Source of the DNA: JABJAG01 sp038137215
GTDB lineage: Bacteria; Pseudomonadota; Alphaproteobacteria; UBA6615
Assembly (NCBI GenBank): GCA_038137215.1
Contig: JAYQBG010000003.1
Coordinates: forward strand, 1 to 64,000
DNA: 64,000 bases
Reading direction: 5' to 3'
The notes beneath the pieces are model-generated. The model saw only the letters and a program-made list of their open reading frames with translations, was not told the origin of the DNA and did no database searches. Position 1 is the stretch's first letter, and each line of letters begins with the position of its first letter. Below, piece by piece: positions 8,030 to 16,733 of this stretch. A program made the position numbers and the translations under genes.

Positions 8030-9015
8030 CCGCGCTTATCTGCGTTTCCGGGACCAAATGGTTCAAATGTAAAGATCTGGCGCGCCTGAGGATCGATCCG
8101 GATGCGCACGGCACGAATATCGGCTGCACCCGGCACAACAAGACGCACCAAGTTCTCGCGAATAAGTCCCTGCCGGTCGTGAAAGGGCGTGTCCACCTTG
8201 TACACATGACCGTCGCCCATCACGACGAGCACCGGACCGCCAAAAAGTTCCACGCCATCGGATATGGCCTCCAGCGTGTTGCGAAATCCACCCCCGATCC
8301 CGAACGTCAGAAACGGATCGGCCTGGAAGGCCAGAACAACAGCCCAGGCGCCCTCCGACCGGGCGATGGCGAAACTCTCCCGGATCCAGTCAACATTGGC
8401 CGCATCGCGCTCAAGAAACGCCTCGCGCGCGCCCGCGACCTTCGGATTGAGACCATTGTTCGACCCCACAACATGCGCCGTTATAAAACGCACACCATTC
8501 ATCTGCCAGCGCGCATTCTCCACCAGGGCCGGATGATCGGGATCGACATCGGACTGACGCACCACGGTGATCGGATTTGCGCCGCGACTCTCGTCGATTG
8601 CGAAAAACATCTTTCGCAGCACAGACAAACGTTCCCCGGGGTCATAGCCCCCCGCCGAGCGCCGGTGGCAATCCGTCCACTCGTTGTCGCCCGGCGTATA
8701 GACCAGTGGTCCTGCCACACTGTCCATATAGTCGCGCTGCTGTGCAAAAAGCGCATCGGCGCAGGGGCTCCCGCCACCCTTGATATCACCAACATGGATC
8801 GTCACGTCGGGTCCGATTGCGTCGATTTCGCCCAGAAGGGTTTCAAAAGGCGGGATGTCTCTGGGGCGATAGGGCATATCGCCGATGGCGACAATGGTCA
8901 TCGGGTTTGACGCGAGGCGGGGCACGGCCCCGTTCGGGGTGGTCGCTGTAAAGGCGACGAGAAGAAAAAGGAGCGCCAGAGCACTGGCATGCCAAATCTT
9001 GAATCCCTTGAACAC
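8026..9015 (-). CDS. secreted metallophosphatase-like protein
   Basis: 329-residue protein with one N-terminal hydrophobic segment (HASALALLFLLVAFTA), so a signal peptide or anchor is likely. The calcineurin-like phosphoesterase fold is suggested by ordered motifs: IVAIGDMPYRP, IHVGDIKGGG, TPGDNEWTDCH and MGDGHVYKVD. Each differs from the textbook metal site (GDxH, GDxxD, GNHD/E, GHxH): Pro, Gly, Asn and Tyr stand at usual ligand positions. It may be a divergent hydrolase or an inactive relative. The start is a GTG with AGAGG upstream. Transcription converges with the HtrA-like gene. Confidence 0.7.
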   Translation of the reverse strand: MFKGFKIWHASALALLFLLVAFTATTPNGAVPRLASNPMTIVAIGDMPYRPRDIPPFETLLGEIDAIGPDVTIHVGDIKGGGSPCADALFAQQRDYMDSVAGPLVYTPGDNEWTDCHRRSAGGYDPGERLSVLRKMFFAIDESRGANPITVVRQSDVDPDHPALVENARWQMNGVRFITAHVVGSNNGLNPKVAGAREAFLERDAANVDWIRESFAIARSEGAWAVVLAFQADPFLTFGIGGGFRNTLEAISDGVELFGGPVLVVMGDGHVYKVDTPFHDRQGLIRENLVRLVVPGAADIRAVRIRIDPQARQIFTFEPFGPGNADKRG

Positions 9016-9273
9016 GGTCCGACCTCTGCGAATATCTCTTCCCGACTATCTGGACCCGGTGGCCGGATTGACCAGACCCCGAGTCCGTTTCATGGGCCCG
9101 CCTGCCTATCATCCCTTCGTATGAGAAAGGCCCATAAAGGGCACAGGCGATGAGTTTTTTTGTTTAGCCTGTTGTCTGGAGAGCCTCTCAACGTGCAGTA
9201 TTGTTGCAACAAAAAGGAATAAGACCGCAAAACGGGAAAATGCCTCGCGGATTTACACAAGGGAGAGTTTGAG
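9016..9273 (+). other. intergenic region upstream of aapJ
   Basis: Non-coding stretch between divergent genes. It must hold the aap promoter; a TTGTCT with an 18-base spacer to CAGTAT is the best guess near 9173-9202. A clear ribosome site GGGAGAG lies just before aapJ. No repeat or RNA gene was seen. Confidence 0.4.
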
Positions 9274-10305
9274 ATGAAAATCAAAGCACTGACCGGAATT
9301 GCCGCTGTTGCGGGCGTTCTGGCATTCGCGGGTGCGGTTGCACCTGCCAACGCTGCCACGCTGGACGACGTCAAAGCTGCCGGCGTTCTGAAATGCGGCA
9401 TCAACACCGGCCTGCCCGGCTTCGCGTACACCGATGACGACGGCAAATGGACCGGCTTCGACGTTGCTTATTGCCGTGCGCTTGCCGGCGCGGTTCTGGG
9501 CGACCCAGAAAAGATCGAGTTTGTGAACCTGACAGGTGCCAACCGTTTTCCGGCGCTCCAGTCGGGTGAGATCGACGTTCTCTCGCGCAACACCACCTGG
9601 ACCTTCTCGCGCGATGTCGACCTCGGCTTCACATTCGTCGGCGTCAACTACTACGACGGTCAGGGCTTCATCGGACGCAAGGCGCTCGGTGTCTCGAGCG
9701 CAACCGAACTGGACGGGGCCTCGGTCTGCATCCAGACCGGTACAACAACCGAGAAGAACCTCGCCGACTTCTTCCGCGTGAACAACATCAGCTACGAAGC
9801 GGTGCCGATTGAGACCAACTCGGAAGCCCGTACGGCCTATGAAGCCGAACGTTGTGATGTTTACACCACGGACGCCTCTGGTCTTGCCGCGACCAAGTCC
9901 ACTTTTGACGATGCCGAAAACCACATGGTGTTCCCGGAAATCGTCTCGAAGGAGCCGCTCGGACCGCTCGTCCGTCAGGGCGACGACCAGTGGGCCGACA
10001 TCGCACGCTGGACCCTGAACGCACTCGTTTCCGCCGAAGAGCTCGGCGTGACTCAAGCCAATGTCCGCGAGCAGGCCAAAGGCACCGAGAACCCGGAGAT
10101 CAACCGCATGCTCGGCTCCGAAGGTTCGCTGGCGGAGATGCTCGGTCTGGAGAGTGACTGGGCCGTCAACGCGATTGCTGCGGAGGGCAACTACGCGGAG
10201 ATCTTTAACAAGTATGTAGGACCGGACACGCCGCTGGGTCTCGCCCGCGGTCAGAACGCGCTCTACAAAGATGGTGGCATCCTCTACTCGCCGCCGTTCA
10301 GGTAG
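9274..10305 (+). CDS. aapJ: general L-amino acid ABC transporter, periplasmic binding protein
   Basis: 343-residue solute-binding protein of the polar amino acid type (SBP_bac_3). A signal peptide is clear: a basic start, a hydrophobic core AVAGVLAFAGAVAPANA, and a cleavage site around residue 27. The mature protein begins LDDVKAAGVLKCGINTGLPG, the AapJ/BztA signature, and ends with GGILYSPPFR, also typical. It delivers a broad range of L-amino acids to AapQMP in the inner membrane. It is first in aapJQMP, with strong ribosome site GGGAGAG, and is followed by a stable hairpin that would make it more abundant than the permease genes. Confidence 0.96.
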   Translation: MKIKALTGIAAVAGVLAFAGAVAPANAATLDDVKAAGVLKCGINTGLPGFAYTDDDGKWTGFDVAYCRALAGAVLGDPEKIEFVNLTGANRFPALQSGEIDVLSRNTTWTFSRDVDLGFTFVGVNYYDGQGFIGRKALGVSSATELDGASVCIQTGTTTEKNLADFFRVNNISYEAVPIETNSEARTAYEAERCDVYTTDASGLAATKSTFDDAENHMVFPEIVSKEPLGPLVRQGDDQWADIARWTLNALVSAEELGVTQANVREQAKGTENPEINRMLGSEGSLAEMLGLESDWAVNAIAAEGNYAEIFNKYVGPDTPLGLARGQNALYKDGGILYSPPFR

Positions 10306-10324
10306 GCCATAACCTGATAGCTTC

Positions 10325-10350
10325 GGCCCGCCGGTGAAAACCGGCGGGCC
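10325..10350 (+). terminator. hairpin between aapJ and aapQ (partial terminator)
   Basis: Perfect 11-base-pair stem GGCCCGCCGGT/ACCGGCGGGCC with a GAAA tetraloop, followed by a mixed T-rich tract (GATTGTCTTTT). The weak T tract suggests partial termination or 3' end protection of aapJ mRNA, as often seen after binding-protein genes. The nominal aapQ start lies in the tract. Confidence 0.75.
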
Positions 10351-10352
10351 GA

Positions 10353-11606
10353 TTGTCTTTTCGCTTCTCCGATCCTGGTCTGAACCACACCGGATCCATT
10401 CGAAAGCAACAGCTGTTGGCTCAGAACTCTCTCCCCGAACGCGACGGCTTCACACTGTCCCGTTTGTGGACCGACGAGCGCTATCGCGGTATCGTCTCGC
10501 AGGTTGGCGTTGTGCTGCTGGTTGCACTGGCACTTGTTTGGGTGGTCAACAACACGCGCACCAACCTGGACAGCCGTGGTCTCGAGATCGGCTTCGGATT
10601 CCTCTCGGACCCGGCCGGCATCGGTATCGGCGTATCGCTTCTGGAATACGATTCCCGCGACACCTGGTTGCGGGCCATGACCATCGGCCTGCTCAACACC
10701 ATTCTCGTCTCCGCCATGGGGATCGTGGCCGCGACGATTCTCGGATTTACGGCTGGTATCCTGCGCCTGATCCCGAACTGGCTGGTCAGCCGCATCGTGG
10801 CCACCTGGGTGGAATTCACCCGAAACGTACCACTGCTGCTGCAGATCATCTTCTGGTGGTCGATCCTGCTCAGTCTGCCGACCGTGCGCGAAACCCTGCA
10901 TATCGGCGATTCGGTCTTTCTCAACAATTCCGGCATCACGGCACCCTCACCGATCTTCGAAACCGGGTCTTCCGCGGTCATGCTCGCGCTCGCCATCGGC
11001 GCGGTCGCGGCCTGGTCGGTTCTGCGTTACGCGCGCAAACGGCAGGCCGCCACGGGCGAGACCATGCCCGCGGGCTGGATGGCGCTGGGCCTGATCGTCG
11101 GATTGCCGCTGATTGCATATTTCCTCAGTGGCCAGCCCATCGGCTGGGACACCCCTGAAGCAAACCGGTTCGGACGTTTGCGCGGCGGTTTCACCATCAC
11201 GCCGGAACTCGTCGCGCTTTGGTTTGCGCTCTCCACTTACACCGCCGCCTTTATCTCCGAGATCGTGCGCGCCGGTATTCTCTCAGTCTCGCGGGGGCAG
11301 ACAGAAGCCTCGAGTTCGCTGGGCCTGTCGGGCTGGCAGACAACGCGGCTGATCATCGTACCGCAGGCGCTGCGCGTCATTATCCCGCCGCTCACCAGTC
11401 AGTATCTGAACCTGACGAAGAACTCATCGCTGGCCCTCGCGGTGGGCTTTCAGGATTTCGTGGGGATCGGCTCCCAGGCCCAGAACCAGACGGGTCAGGC
11501 GATTGAGATCGTGTTCAGCTGGATGGTCGTCTATGTCTCGCTGAGCCTGCTCACATCGGCCTTCATGAACTGGTACAACGCGCGTATCGCACTGGTGGAA
11601 CGATGA
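10353..11606 (+). CDS. aapQ: general L-amino acid ABC transporter permease
   Basis: Inner-membrane permease of the His/Glu/Gln family (417 aa as drawn). A first membrane segment near residue 50 (VGVVLLVALALVWVV) and the NTRTNLDSRGLEIGFGFL signature of AapQ/BztB are visible. The EAA loop reads ASSSLGLSGWQTTRLIIVPQ and docks the ATPase AapP. The start is uncertain: the TTG at 10353 lies in the tract after the aapJ hairpin and has no good ribosome site, and an in-frame TTG at 10416 would give a length nearer the family norm (396 aa). The stop overlaps the aapM start as ATGA. Confidence 0.9.
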   Translation: MSFRFSDPGLNHTGSIRKQQLLAQNSLPERDGFTLSRLWTDERYRGIVSQVGVVLLVALALVWVVNNTRTNLDSRGLEIGFGFLSDPAGIGIGVSLLEYDSRDTWLRAMTIGLLNTILVSAMGIVAATILGFTAGILRLIPNWLVSRIVATWVEFTRNVPLLLQIIFWWSILLSLPTVRETLHIGDSVFLNNSGITAPSPIFETGSSAVMLALAIGAVAAWSVLRYARKRQAATGETMPAGWMALGLIVGLPLIAYFLSGQPIGWDTPEANRFGRLRGGFTITPELVALWFALSTYTAAFISEIVRAGILSVSRGQTEASSSLGLSGWQTTRLIIVPQALRVIIPPLTSQYLNLTKNSSLALAVGFQDFVGIGSQAQNQTGQAIEIVFSWMVVYVSLSLLTSAFMNWYNARIALVER

Positions 11607-12715
11607 CGATGCAACCGTTTTCACGTGCCCAGAAAGACATGCTGGGCGAGCGCCCGCCGCCCGTTACGGAGACCGGTACGATCGGGTGGCTGCGCGCCAA
11701 CCTGTTTTCCAGCTGGGCCAGTTCGCTGCTGACGCTGGCCTCGCTCTACCTGTTGTGGGTTACGGTGCCGTCCTTCTTCGAATGGGCAATTTTCGAAGCC
11801 GATGTCACTGGCACCACCGGTCAGGACTGTACCGGGGAAGGGGCCTGCTGGGCCTGGGTCGATCAACGCATCAACCAGTTCCTCTATGGCTTCTACACAG
11901 CGGGCGAGTACTGGCGTGTGAATCTGGCGGTTATCCTGCTGATTCCGGCACTCTTGCCGCTTCTGTTCGACGGCCTGCCCTATGCCAGACGCCTGCGGCT
12001 GTTCTCCTTCGCCTATCCCTTCATTGCCGCCTTCCTGCTGGTCGGCGGGATCGGGCTCGAAAGCGTGCCGACCCGCTCCTTCGGCGGTTTCATGCTCAAC
12101 CTGACGATCGGGCTGGCTGGCATCGTTCTCTCGCTCCCGTTCGGCGTCCTGCTGGCGCTTGGCCGTCGCTCGCGGTTGCCTGCCTTGCGCATGCTTTCGG
12201 TGATCTTCATCGAACTTGTCCGCGGCGTTCCCCTGATCACGCTGCTGTTCACGGCAGCGATCCTTTTGCCGATGTTCCTGCCGGAAAGCTGGAGCCTCGA
12301 CCTGATCATCCGGGTGATCGTCGTGGTCACGGCATTCTCGTCGGCCTATATGGCCGAGGTCATTCGCGGCGGCCTGCAGTCGATCCCGAAAGGCCAGTAC
12401 GAAGCCGCCATGGCCATGGGGCTGGGTTATTGGCAGTCGATGCGCCTGATCATCCTGCCCCAAGCCTTGAAGGTCTCCATCCCCGGCATCGTCAACACGT
12501 TCATCGGGCTCTTCAAGGACACCACGCTGGTCTTCCTGATCGGCCTGTTCGACATTCTGGGCATTGCGCGCTCTCTGCAGCAGAACCAGGACTGGATCGG
12601 CAATGTCGATACCGAAGGTTTCCTGTTTACCTCCGCCTTCTTTTTCGTCGTCTGTTTCTCCATGTCCCGCTATTCGCTGAACCTTGAGCGCCGCCTCGAC
12701 ACCACAAAACGCTGA
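11603..12715 (+). CDS. aapM: general L-amino acid ABC transporter permease
   Basis: Second permease (370 aa) that pairs with AapQ. Typical features are the early membrane segment SLLTLASLYLLWVTVPSFFE, the loop with GEGACWAWVDQRINQFLYG, which is diagnostic of AapM/BztC, and an EAA loop AAMAMGLGYWQSMRLIILPQ near the C-terminus. The first ATG overlaps the aapQ stop by four bases (translational coupling); a second ATG two codons on is also possible. It is followed at 11 bases by aapP. Confidence 0.94.
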   Translation: MTMQPFSRAQKDMLGERPPPVTETGTIGWLRANLFSSWASSLLTLASLYLLWVTVPSFFEWAIFEADVTGTTGQDCTGEGACWAWVDQRINQFLYGFYTAGEYWRVNLAVILLIPALLPLLFDGLPYARRLRLFSFAYPFIAAFLLVGGIGLESVPTRSFGGFMLNLTIGLAGIVLSLPFGVLLALGRRSRLPALRMLSVIFIELVRGVPLITLLFTAAILLPMFLPESWSLDLIIRVIVVVTAFSSAYMAEVIRGGLQSIPKGQYEAAMAMGLGYWQSMRLIILPQALKVSIPGIVNTFIGLFKDTTLVFLIGLFDILGIARSLQQNQDWIGNVDTEGFLFTSAFFFVVCFSMSRYSLNLERRLDTTKR

Positions 12716-12726
12716 GTGAGATCGCC

Positions 12727-13500
12727 ATGAACACACCCGCGCCCCAAAACATGGCACCGGAGACCGGCCCCACGATCCAGATCAGTGGCCTGAACAAGTG
12801 GTTCGGCTCCTTTCATGTGTTGCGCGACATCAATCTGGAGGTCGCCCAGCGCGAACGCATCGTGATCTGCGGGCCCTCGGGCAGCGGCAAGTCCACCCTC
12901 ATCCGCTGTATCAACCGACTGGAAGAGCACCAGGAAGGTTCGATTGTGGTGGACGGTGTCCGCCTGACCAACGACCTCAAGCAGATCGACGCGGTCCGGC
13001 GCGAAGTCGGCATGGTCTTTCAGTCCTTCAACCTGTTCCCGCATCTCACGGTCCTGGAGAACTGCATCCTCGCCCCGATCTGGGTCCGGAAAACGCCGAA
13101 GGCGGAAGCCGAAGCCATCGCCATGGAGTATCTCGAACGGGTTAAAATTCCTGAGCAGGCGACCAAGTTTCCCGGCCAGCTTTCGGGCGGCCAGCAGCAG
13201 CGTGTGGCGATTGCCCGGTCGCTGTGCATGAAGCCGAAAATCATGCTTTTCGACGAACCGACTTCCGCGCTCGATCCGGAGATGATCAAGGAAGTTCTCG
13301 ATGTGATGGTCGATCTGGCCGAAAGCGGGATGACTATGCTGGTGGTCACCCACGAGATGGGGTTTGCCCAGCAGGTCGCCGACCGTGTGATCTTCATGGA
13401 TGAAGGCCAGATCGTCGAACAGAATGTGCCCGACGAATTCTTCAACAATCCCCAGTCCGACCGGACCAAGCTGTTCCTGAGTCAGATACTGAGCCACTGA
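12727..13500 (+). CDS. aapP: general L-amino acid ABC transporter ATPase
   Basis: 257-residue ABC ATPase that drives the AapJQM importer. Walker A is GPSGSGKST, the Q-loop lies in VGMVFQSFNLFPHLTVL, the ABC signature is LSGGQQQR, Walker B is IMLFDEPTSALD, and the switch histidine is in VTHEMGFA. It fits the GlnQ/HisP class with no extra C-terminal domain. Last gene of aapJQMP; no clear terminator follows. Confidence 0.95.
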   Translation: MNTPAPQNMAPETGPTIQISGLNKWFGSFHVLRDINLEVAQRERIVICGPSGSGKSTLIRCINRLEEHQEGSIVVDGVRLTNDLKQIDAVRREVGMVFQSFNLFPHLTVLENCILAPIWVRKTPKAEAEAIAMEYLERVKIPEQATKFPGQLSGGQQQRVAIARSLCMKPKIMLFDEPTSALDPEMIKEVLDVMVDLAESGMTMLVVTHEMGFAQQVADRVIFMDEGQIVEQNVPDEFFNNPQSDRTKLFLSQILSH

Positions 13501-13666
13501 CGCGGGCGGGGCTCAGCCTTGCCTCGAACGCAGCGGAGGCACATGCGGACCAGCCGCACAGACGGCTTCGGCCTGACGGCACACCATGAGAGTGCTATAG
13601 GACGTTCCCGCTCCCCTTCTTACGCGCGCGTGCCGAACTGCTGGCCGACGCCCCGATAGTTCGCCC

Positions 13667-14593
13667 ATGCTCCAGACCTTTCTCGCACTCGTCCCGATCT
13701 TCCTGCTAATCGCCACCGGCTGGGCCGCCAAGGCATTCTGGTTGCGCGAGGGCGGGCTCTGGCGCCCGGTCGAACAGCTGGCTTATTACCTGCTGATCCC
13801 GGCCTTCGTGGTTCACGATCTCTACAACGCCGATCTGGCTTCCCTGCCCTTCTCACGCATGGTGATCGCACTGCTGGGTGCCGTTCTGATCGTCGCGGCC
13901 CTGCTGATCGCACTGCGTCCCTTGCTGTCGCGGGTTCTGATTCAGGGCGATGCGGGTTTTACTTCGGTCTTTCAGGGTTCCACACGGGCAAACTTCTTCA
14001 TCACGCTCGCCGCCGCCCCAATCCTGCTGCCGGCTGACGGGGCCGCGCTGGTGATCATCGCCGTCGCCTTTTTCACGGTGCTGGTCAACGTGCTCAGCGT
14101 CCTCGTGCTCGCGCGCTGGGGCACCCACGGCAATGCCAATATCGCGCAGCTCGCCAAACGACTGGCGACCAACCCGTTTATCCTGGCCGCGGCCGCTGGC
14201 ATCCTGCTGAATGTGACCGGCGCACCGGTGCCGCTTGTGGTCGATTCCGCGGTCGCTCTGATCGCCAGTGCAGGTGTCCCCGTCGCGCTGCTGACCGCCG
14301 GGTCCGGACTGCGTCTGGCCTCCATTGGTGCGCATCTTCCCGGCATCCTGACGGCAAGTCTCGCCAAGCTGGTGGTCATGCCGGCCGTGGCTGTCGGGCT
14401 TGGCATGCTGCTCGGGCTCGAAGCCTCGGTACTGGCCATGTTGGTACTCTTCCACAGTCAACCGACCGCCACGACCTCCTATGTGCTGGCGCGCCAGATG
14501 GGCGGAGACCACGAATTGATGGCCGCGGTCCTGACCAGCCAGACCCTGATCGCGATCCTGACCGTCCCGGCCATACTGGCGCTCTTCGCCTAG
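13667..14593 (+). CDS. AEC family transporter
   Basis: 308-residue integral membrane protein of the auxin efflux carrier (AEC/malonate permease) family. It opens with FLALVPIFLLIATGWAAKAF and has about ten hydrophobic segments in two repeats separated by a short polar middle (RWGTHGNANIAQLAKRLATN). The LIPAFVVHDLY and HSQPTATTSYVLARQMGGD segments match conserved regions of the family. Members export or import organic acids; the substrate here is unknown. It stands alone 166 bases after aapP, upstream of the VOC gene on the same strand. Confidence 0.88.
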   Translation: MLQTFLALVPIFLLIATGWAAKAFWLREGGLWRPVEQLAYYLLIPAFVVHDLYNADLASLPFSRMVIALLGAVLIVAALLIALRPLLSRVLIQGDAGFTSVFQGSTRANFFITLAAAPILLPADGAALVIIAVAFFTVLVNVLSVLVLARWGTHGNANIAQLAKRLATNPFILAAAAGILLNVTGAPVPLVVDSAVALIASAGVPVALLTAGSGLRLASIGAHLPGILTASLAKLVVMPAVAVGLGMLLGLEASVLAMLVLFHSQPTATTSYVLARQMGGDHELMAAVLTSQTLIAILTVPAILALFA

Positions 14594-14679
14594 GGCAAAA
14601 CTTCACGAGGGTGATTTGCACGCGTTCAGGCGATGCGTAAACTCATGCTCCACATCAGAAAGCGCGCCGGGGACATCAC

Positions 14680-15123
14680 ATGAACATCGAGACCATCGAC
14701 CATATCGGTATCCGTGTCGCCGATCTGGAGCGCGCCATGGCGTTTTACCGGTTGTTTGGGTTCGAGGTTGTGCACCAGGCCGACACTGACCCGGTGGCCG
14801 TGGTGAAGAACGCAGACAACGTCGAACTCAACCTCGTTTTCAATGCCAATGACGACAATGGCGGCGACAACATCCTGATGGACATTCCGACGAAATATGC
14901 GGGATTTACCCATGTTGCCTTCCGCGTGGATTCGGTGCTGGACACCGTGGAACTGCTGCGCGCCAACGACATCGAGATCACCCAGGGCCCGGTGAAATTC
15001 GGGCGCGACGGTCATGTCTCGGTCTTTGTGCGCGATCCGGACCGCAACACGCTGGAATTCCGCGGTCGCGAGGAAGACCTCTCGGCGATCGGCGGCGTCC
15101 AGACCTACGAAAACGAGAACTAG
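14680..15123 (+). CDS. VOC family (glyoxalase-like) protein
   Basis: 147-residue vicinal-oxygen-chelate protein with two beta-alpha-beta-beta-beta modules: IDHIGIRVADLERAMAFY at the N-terminus and GFTHVAFRVDSVLDTVELL in the middle, ending FVRDPDRNTLEFRGR. His8 and the C-terminal Glu of TLEFRG are at likely metal-ligand positions. The layout resembles lactoylglutathione lyase, but the family also holds dioxygenases and isomerases, so the reaction is open. It is followed 33 bases later by the cyclase-like gene, suggesting a small operon. Confidence 0.85.
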   Translation: MNIETIDHIGIRVADLERAMAFYRLFGFEVVHQADTDPVAVVKNADNVELNLVFNANDDNGGDNILMDIPTKYAGFTHVAFRVDSVLDTVELLRANDIEITQGPVKFGRDGHVSVFVRDPDRNTLEFRGREEDLSAIGGVQTYENEN

Positions 15124-15156
15124 ACCCCAACCCAGAACATCCCGGAGGACCACACA

Positions 15157-15849
15157 ATGCAACTGATCGATCTCAGCGGCGAAATTTTCCACAAATGCCC
15201 GACCCTGCCGAACCACCCCCCGGCGGTGCTGACTGACTGGAACACCCATGACACCTTCCGCGAAGCAGAGGGCGTGAAGTTCTCCATCGCGTCGAAATAC
15301 ATTTCCTTCGGTGAACACACGGGCAGCCATGTGGATGCGCCGGTGCATTTCGATGCCGATCCCAATGCCCTGTCGGTGGACCAGATGCCGCTGGAGGATT
15401 TCTACACCGAGGCCGTCTGCCTCGACCTGTCCCATATCGAACTCAAAAGCCGGATCAGCATTGAGCAACTCGAAGCGGCCGAAAAAGCCGCCGGCGTGGA
15501 CATCAAGCCCCGCGACACGGTGCTGCTCTATATGGCGCATTACGACCGCACTTTCGGCACGCCCGAATTCATGACCGATTTTCCCGGCCTAACCAAGGAA
15601 TCCGCGGAATGGCTGGGTAACAAGGGGATCGTGATGTTCGGGGTCGAGGCCGCAAGCCCAGGGCGCCCGGGCAAGGACAATTTCGAGGTGCATCTGGTCT
15701 GCCGCGATATGGGCTTCACCCATATGGAGGGGCTGGCCAATCTCGATCAGGTGGTTGGCAAGGGCCGTTTCCGGTTCATCGGCTTCCCGCTGAAAATTCG
15801 GGGCGGCACCGGCAGTCCGATCCGGCCGGTTGCGGTGATCGAGGACTAG
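15157..15849 (+). CDS. KynB-like cyclase family metal-dependent hydrolase
   Basis: 230-residue member of the cyclase family (arylformamidase/KynB fold), which hydrolyses amide, lactone or similar bonds with a bound metal. The diagnostic HTGSHVDAPVHFD motif is intact, and the C-terminal RFIGFPLKIRGGTGSPIRPV is typical of the family. GGAGG precedes the ATG. It follows the VOC gene on the plus strand and converges with the SDR gene across a palindromic repeat. It could be true kynurenine formamidase, but no other kyn gene is near, so the substrate is left open. Confidence 0.86.
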   Translation: MQLIDLSGEIFHKCPTLPNHPPAVLTDWNTHDTFREAEGVKFSIASKYISFGEHTGSHVDAPVHFDADPNALSVDQMPLEDFYTEAVCLDLSHIELKSRISIEQLEAAEKAAGVDIKPRDTVLLYMAHYDRTFGTPEFMTDFPGLTKESAEWLGNKGIVMFGVEAASPGRPGKDNFEVHLVCRDMGFTHMEGLANLDQVVGKGRFRFIGFPLKIRGGTGSPIRPVAVIED

Positions 15850-15889
15850 GCCGGAGTTCAAAAACCGGCATGGCGGACATCATTCGAAA

Positions 15890-15954
15890 CATCCTCATGC
15901 TGAGCTTGTCGAAGTATGAGGATGTCACCCTCGCCCTTCGTCAGGCTCAGGGTG
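15890..15954. repeat. palindromic intergenic repeat
   Basis: Two hairpins in a row between convergent genes: CATCCTCAT/ATGAGGATG (15890-15898 with 15916-15924), enclosing GAGCTTGTCGAA, then CACCC/GGGTG (15926-15930 with 15950-15954), enclosing GCCCTTCGTCAGG. This is a dispersed alphaproteobacterial repeat type; a related element lies at 54091-54189. It may also serve as a bidirectional transcription barrier. Confidence 0.75.
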
Positions 15955-15980
15955 AAGGCTCAGTCTGACAACGAAGCCCT

Positions 15981-16733
15981 TTAAACCGCCGTCAGCCCGC
16001 CATCCACGGCCAGCGTATGACCGGTCACGGATTTCTGCTCGGGCGCGGCCAGGAAGAGCACTGCCGATGCGATCTCTTCCGGATCCGGGAACGCACCCAA
16101 CGGGATACGTTGCAGCATCGCCTCACGGCGCGTGGGGTCTTTAAGAATTTCCTGACGGCTTTCGGTCATCACCGTGGTCGGCGCGACCGCATTCACGCGG
16201 ATGCCATGCTCGGCCCACTCGATGGCGTGCATGCGCGACATCTGGATCAGCCCGCCCTTGGTAATACCATAGACCGAACGTCCGGCCAGACCCGTCATGC
16301 CATGTGTGGAGGCGATGTTGACGATGGCGCCGCCATGTCCGGCGTCAATGCAGTGCGCGGCGAACCGGCCCGAGAGGAAATAGGCGCCCTTCAGGTTCAC
16401 ATCGACCACGGCGTCCCACTCGTCCCAGGTCACATCGACGGCGGCGCGGTGCAGCGGTACGGCGGCATTGTTCACCAGAACATCCAGCCCGCCAAGCCCG
16501 TCAATCGCTGCGGCACAGCCTGACCGGATGCTGTCTTCTTTCCGCAAATCGAGGGTGACAGCGACCTTGTTCACATCCGACAGCGTGGAATCGGCCAACA
16601 CCTCATCCAGCATACCGGCTTCGATATCGGCGAGCGCGACGTCATAACCCGCACGCGCAAAGGTCAGCGCTGTTTCCCGGCCAAGCCCCGTGGATGCGCC
16701 CGTGACAAGCGCCCGGCGGCGCCCAGCACTCAT
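15981..16733 (-). CDS. SDR family oxidoreductase
   Basis: 250-residue classical short-chain dehydrogenase/reductase. The cofactor motif is TGASTGLGRE, the NNAA motif is LVNNAAV, the catalytic Ser is in NIASTHGMTG, and Tyr-x3-Lys reads SVYGITKGG. The aspartate in LADIEA after the second strand suggests NAD(H) preference. It ends VTGHTLAVDGGLTAV, the usual C-terminus. Last gene of the seven-gene minus-strand operon; its ATG overlaps the cupin stop by four bases. The alcohol/ketone substrate is unknown, but the context suggests it handles a compound brought in by the ABC system upstream. Confidence 0.9.
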   Translation of the reverse strand: MSAGRRRALVTGASTGLGRETALTFARAGYDVALADIEAGMLDEVLADSTLSDVNKVAVTLDLRKEDSIRSGCAAAIDGLGGLDVLVNNAAVPLHRAAVDVTWDEWDAVVDVNLKGAYFLSGRFAAHCIDAGHGGAIVNIASTHGMTGLAGRSVYGITKGGLIQMSRMHAIEWAEHGIRVNAVAPTTVMTESRQEILKDPTRREAMLQRIPLGAFPDPEEIASAVLFLAAPEQKSVTGHTLAVDGGLTAV

